Shown here piece by piece: positions 62,501 to 64,000 of a DNA stretch of 64,000 bases. The translations under genes were made by a program, and so were the position numbers. The DNA is from Ignavibacteriales bacterium. GTDB lineage: Bacteria; Bacteroidota; Ignavibacteria; UBA10030; SZUA-254. Location of the stretch: contig JACRMQ010000007.1 of assembly GCA_016214905.1 (NCBI GenBank), positions 460,408 through 524,407 of the forward strand. Direction: 5' to 3'. The first letter of the stretch is position 1. Every line of letters begins with the position of its first letter. The notes under the pieces were generated by a model. The model ran no database searches. It had not been told where the DNA came from and saw only the letters and a list, made by a program, of their open reading frames with translations.

Positions 62501-63463
62501 ATGGATAATGTTGGAAACCCGGAACTCAGGAAGAATCATGGTGTGGACGCGATAAGAATAAATGATCTGAAAAAGAAATTCAATTTCACGCTTCAAATCG
62601 AAGATCCGCAGAGCGAGTGGTCGAAAGATCCGAGAAGATATTCAACGATCTCTGAAAAATATAAAACAATCCTCGGCGAAAAAAATGCCGTAATGATAGA
62701 TATTAATATTCTTCAGTTCCGCGATGAGAAAAAACCGACTATTTTTCCGACTCTTGTTCAAACCGGAATAGAAAGTTATATGCTCGTGAATGTTGCCGCG
62801 GCTTCGGCTGATCGGTATTCATTGTATTCGGAGTCGAGCATTCGTCCGCAAGATTTGAGGATGATGAGTTATGCTTCATCGGCAAGAGCTAACTTATCAA
62901 GCACCCCGGACGGGTGGAAGTTAAGCGCTCCTTTCCCGGTTGTTTTAGAATTATCAAAAAAATATTCAGCACTTACAACTTCAACCGGTGAACGAATTAC
63001 ATCGGACAGGGGATTGTTTTTTTTGCCACCCGGCAATTACGATCTTACACCGGAAAAAAATACGGGAAAGTTATTGAACACATCGATGCCGACCTCAGGA
63101 AAACTACTTTCTATTTCCGGTGAAATTCTCGGTTTAATAAATTCGAATAGAAGCGTCTCGGTTAAATATCGAAGTACAGGTCGGTGTTACGCTTCATTCA
63201 CTCATAAGCCGTATAATATTTATATAGATGGTAAAGAAACCATCGTACCAATTCTTTCCGGGCATCGCCGCTTCACCGCAGTTTTTCCACCGGGAGAACA
63301 TCAGGTGCTTGCAGTTCTTGAAACTACGGTTTCTTACGGTGTGGATCTGACCAGTTTCTGGTCGTCTTGGTTAATCGTCGGTTTTGGAATGTTCTCCGGC
63401 ACATTGTTGATCGGATTTTATACGGTAGTTCGATTTATGCGCTCGCGGAAAGGAGAGCGATGA
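59519..63463 (+). CDS. membrane-anchored polysaccharide deacetylase-like (DUF2334) and glycoside-hydrolase-like multidomain protein
   Basis: A 1314-residue protein. In order: signal peptide (RYVFLVFLLPLIIHLNNSFA); an amidotransferase-like domain (KKVLILFEGRD, ITFFIGFSKQ); a DUF2334 deacetylase-type domain (about 225-480) with LLRIEDVT, MHGITHQYQG and WETPHYTASQ; a second amidotransferase-like domain (580-750; ALLWEPNAKGG, IEEGGNVVTDG); a TIM-barrel hydrolase-like domain (777-1010) with YVWLEPPHVSEKFW and the acidic strand DWDGVNLAELYFE; a beta-rich part; and a C-terminal membrane helix (about 1279-1305). It is translationally coupled to a glycosyltransferase, suggesting it modifies a secreted polysaccharide. 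Confidence 0.75.
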   Translation: MKIRYVFLVFLLPLIIHLNNSFASEAKKVLILFEGRDTPNNYARGDARQLAMLLGHFKVEYKIEGVEAYKSDEMNNYDITFFIGFSKQYDPPEKFLREAYSPDKMLVWMNTGMESFAARFDLVKKYGFKLERLDTISNFDIVTAGGRDFTKGEPNINIINVLKHDEIDIVATAFSTATGREVPYIIRVENFMYIADSPFASATETDRYIYFADMLHDLLGQPHAEIHRALLRIEDVTVFEDPERLRDVADALYSNDVPFLVGVVPFYVDPDRGLRVSLSDKPEMVDAVRYMVSRGATIVMHGITHQYQGTTATDYEFWDASTNGKLKEDSKVYVEKKMKMGLEEFWKNNLYPLVWETPHYTASQDDYPIFAKYFSTAMEQRCVLNDADYSQYFPYIIDKDLFGQRILPENLGYIPLNPNREVEEEAVQKLLRGAKMQLAVRDGFASAFIHSFIGIDYIEEFIDGVKNLGYTFIDVRELNLNVRMNNHLVLTGSQSYEIPLDDQFFRKTIIQPDGDIDKREVSAERIQGVIKNHIQLLPREIFIAEPMEFNEIELTWVDRLRGDAKNLWDGIFKAEEDYEYARVALLWEPNAKGGSFNNQASYASAFRSLNIEVDTLRSDRLPPLKDYNLLVVPYNMVERLPDTDYDRIIQFIEEGGNVVTDGKNDLAEELSVKFASSNLKIERMRDRLYPADALVLKFPEMMTRFDILPDDDILCTEENTDVPVVIGRQFGKGKFIFLGVRFDPMSTGGYSRFPYFMEYVRSYFHLKPILRRENLEVYFDAGYRHNISVEDLVKRWVTDGIRIVYTVGWHQYEKWTYDYKRLIELCHANGILIYVWLEPPHVSEKFWKDHPEWQEVNFRGELVVASWRFPVALTDSTCMKEIKEMYKSFLLEFDWDGVNLAELYFEAGTDGPENSNLMTPMHSSARTEFKMLYGFDPALLFDDKSEYYWKTNAYAWNRYEEYRVNRLSSLHEEFLELIQEVKNEKPHLDAVLTVMDNVGNPELRKNHGVDAIRINDLKKKFNFTLQIEDPQSEWSKDPRRYSTISEKYKTILGEKNAVMIDINILQFRDEKKPTIFPTLVQTGIESYMLVNVAAASADRYSLYSESSIRPQDLRMMSYASSARANLSSTPDGWKLSAPFPVVLELSKKYSALTTSTGERITSDRGLFFLPPGNYDLTPEKNTGKLLNTSMPTSGKLLSISGEILGLINSNRSVSVKYRSTGRCYASFTHKPYNIYIDGKETIVPILSGHRRFTAVFPPGEHQVLAVLETTVSYGVDLTSFWSSWLIVGFGMFSGTLLIGFYTVVRFMRSRKGER

Positions 63464-64000
63464 TGCCGAGCGAATCGTTTATCGAGCTTGACATCAGCAT
63501 TATCTTTGTACTATCGGTTATTCTAATTTGGTTTATGATTTTTTACCAGTTGATTTTGACGATGGCTGGTTTCTTTCATTACACTCATTCTAGAAAAGAA
63601 AAGAATAAAATCGATTCCTTAACATTCGACTTTCCAAAAGTAACAATCCTTATCCCGGCGCATAACGAAGAGAAGGTGATTGCCTATACGGTAGAAGCCA
63701 TGCTGAATCTCGATTATCCGAAAGATAAATTGGATATACTTATTATCAACGATGGTTCATCTGATCGCACAGCAGAAATTGTGGAGAACTACACCAGGCG
63801 AGATACCCGCCTGCGCATATATAATGTGCCCAAGGATGAGGGTGGTAAAGGAAAATCGCGCGCTCTAAATTTAGGTTTAAAGCAAACAGACTCTCAATTC
63901 ATAGCCGTCTACGATGCGGATAACACCCCCGATCCGTCAGCGATGAAATATTTAATGGCGCAATTAATTCAGGATGAAAGACTCGGCGCGGTGCTTGGTA
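63460..64000 (+). CDS. family 2 glycosyltransferase, membrane-bound, 3' end outside the window
   Basis: The first 180 residues of a processive-type glycosyltransferase. Tandem ATGs at 63460 and 63463 follow AGGAG; the second has the better spacing. An N-terminal membrane helix (IIFVLSVILIWFMIFYQLIL) leads to the GT-A domain: VTILIPAHNEEKVI, IINDGSSDRT and the DxD-type VYDADNTPD, after GGKGKSRALN. This is the pattern of PgaC/BcsA/hyaluronan-synthase relatives. The TED/QxxRW motifs needed to confirm processivity lie beyond the window. It overlaps the stop of the deacetylase/hydrolase gene, so both are probably one machine. Confidence 0.88.
   Translation, partial: MMPSESFIELDISIIFVLSVILIWFMIFYQLILTMAGFFHYTHSRKEKNKIDSLTFDFPKVTILIPAHNEEKVIAYTVEAMLNLDYPKDKLDILIINDGSSDRTAEIVENYTRRDTRLRIYNVPKDEGGKGKSRALNLGLKQTDSQFIAVYDADNTPDPSAMKYLMAQLIQDERLGAVLG

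Noticed and set aside
1-64000. tRNA, rRNA, CRISPR, insertion sequence or phage genes
   Set aside because: I looked for transposase motifs, regularly spaced repeats, cloverleaf-type segments and phage structural proteins and found none; a weak tRNA could still be missed without a covariance search.

Overview
The window reads as a contiguous piece of chromosome from a bacterium of the Fibrobacterota-Chlorobiota-Bacteroidota (FCB) group, most like the Ignavibacteria/Chlorobiota side of it. Several large secreted proteins end in a Por-secretion (T9SS)-like C-terminal sorting or FlgD-like domain of the PNPFNPST...GVYYYEI kind. There are many lipoproteins, D15-type outer-membrane barrels and propeller proteins. 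The clearest promoters are E. coli-like (TTGACW-17 bp-TAYATT) rather than the Bacteroidales type. Lineage is an inference from these traits only. No rRNA, tRNA, CRISPR, insertion sequence or prophage was seen.

Layout. 1-4.6 kb: end of birA, coaX, a short-chain type prenyl diphosphate synthase, and the general PTS proteins HPr and Enzyme I. 4.7-10.6 kb: a bifunctional sugar-phosphate isomerase, then a tight three-gene envelope operon (protease/propeller/barrel fusion, BamB-like propeller lipoprotein, PEGA protein). 10.6-15.1 kb: Crp/Fnr regulator with a clear promoter, PHP phosphoesterase, ribH and a secreted propeller protein. 15.3-22.7 kb: the classic yceD-rpmF-plsX-fabH-fabD-fabG-acpP-fabF-rnc fatty-acid cluster and a CoA-binding protein. 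22.7-29.1 kb: a D15 outer-membrane protein, rsmE, then an accessory stretch with a membrane-anchored redoxin (interrupted by an in-frame TAG), a ten-cysteine secreted mini-protein and two secreted/lipid-anchored surface proteins. 29.1-45.7 kb is almost all minus strand: histidine degradation genes fchA, ftcD, hutI and hutU (hutH not present), split by a GNAT enzyme, two unrecognised cytosolic proteins and a metalloprotease, then an M14 carboxypeptidase, an exported RidA, an adenosine-specific kinase and priA. 45.8-49.1 kb: DUF971 protein, a membrane protein with a histidine-kinase dimerisation region lacking its histidine, and a PilB/GspE ATPase, closed by a strong terminator and a possible structured RNA. 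49.3-55.5 kb: MarC, truA, Ste24-like protease, LemA plus two TPM proteins, and a PLP decarboxylase. 55.5-59.4 kb (minus): lipoprotein and a 1080-residue secreted double-propeller protein. 59.5-64 kb: a 1314-residue membrane-anchored deacetylase/hydrolase-like protein coupled to a family 2 glycosyltransferase that runs off the window.

How it works together. The core metabolic genes (lipid synthesis, cofactors, tRNA/rRNA modification, replication restart) are ordinary and well conserved. The interest lies in envelope and secretion genes. The best candidates for undescribed biology are the 59.5-64 kb deacetylase-hydrolase-glycosyltransferase pair, whose parts recall the PgaB/PgaC and PelA exopolysaccharide systems in a different arrangement; the redoxin plus ten-cysteine peptide cassette at 25 kb; and the unrecognised zinc-ribbon/SHOCT-like protein pair inside the histidine-utilisation region.
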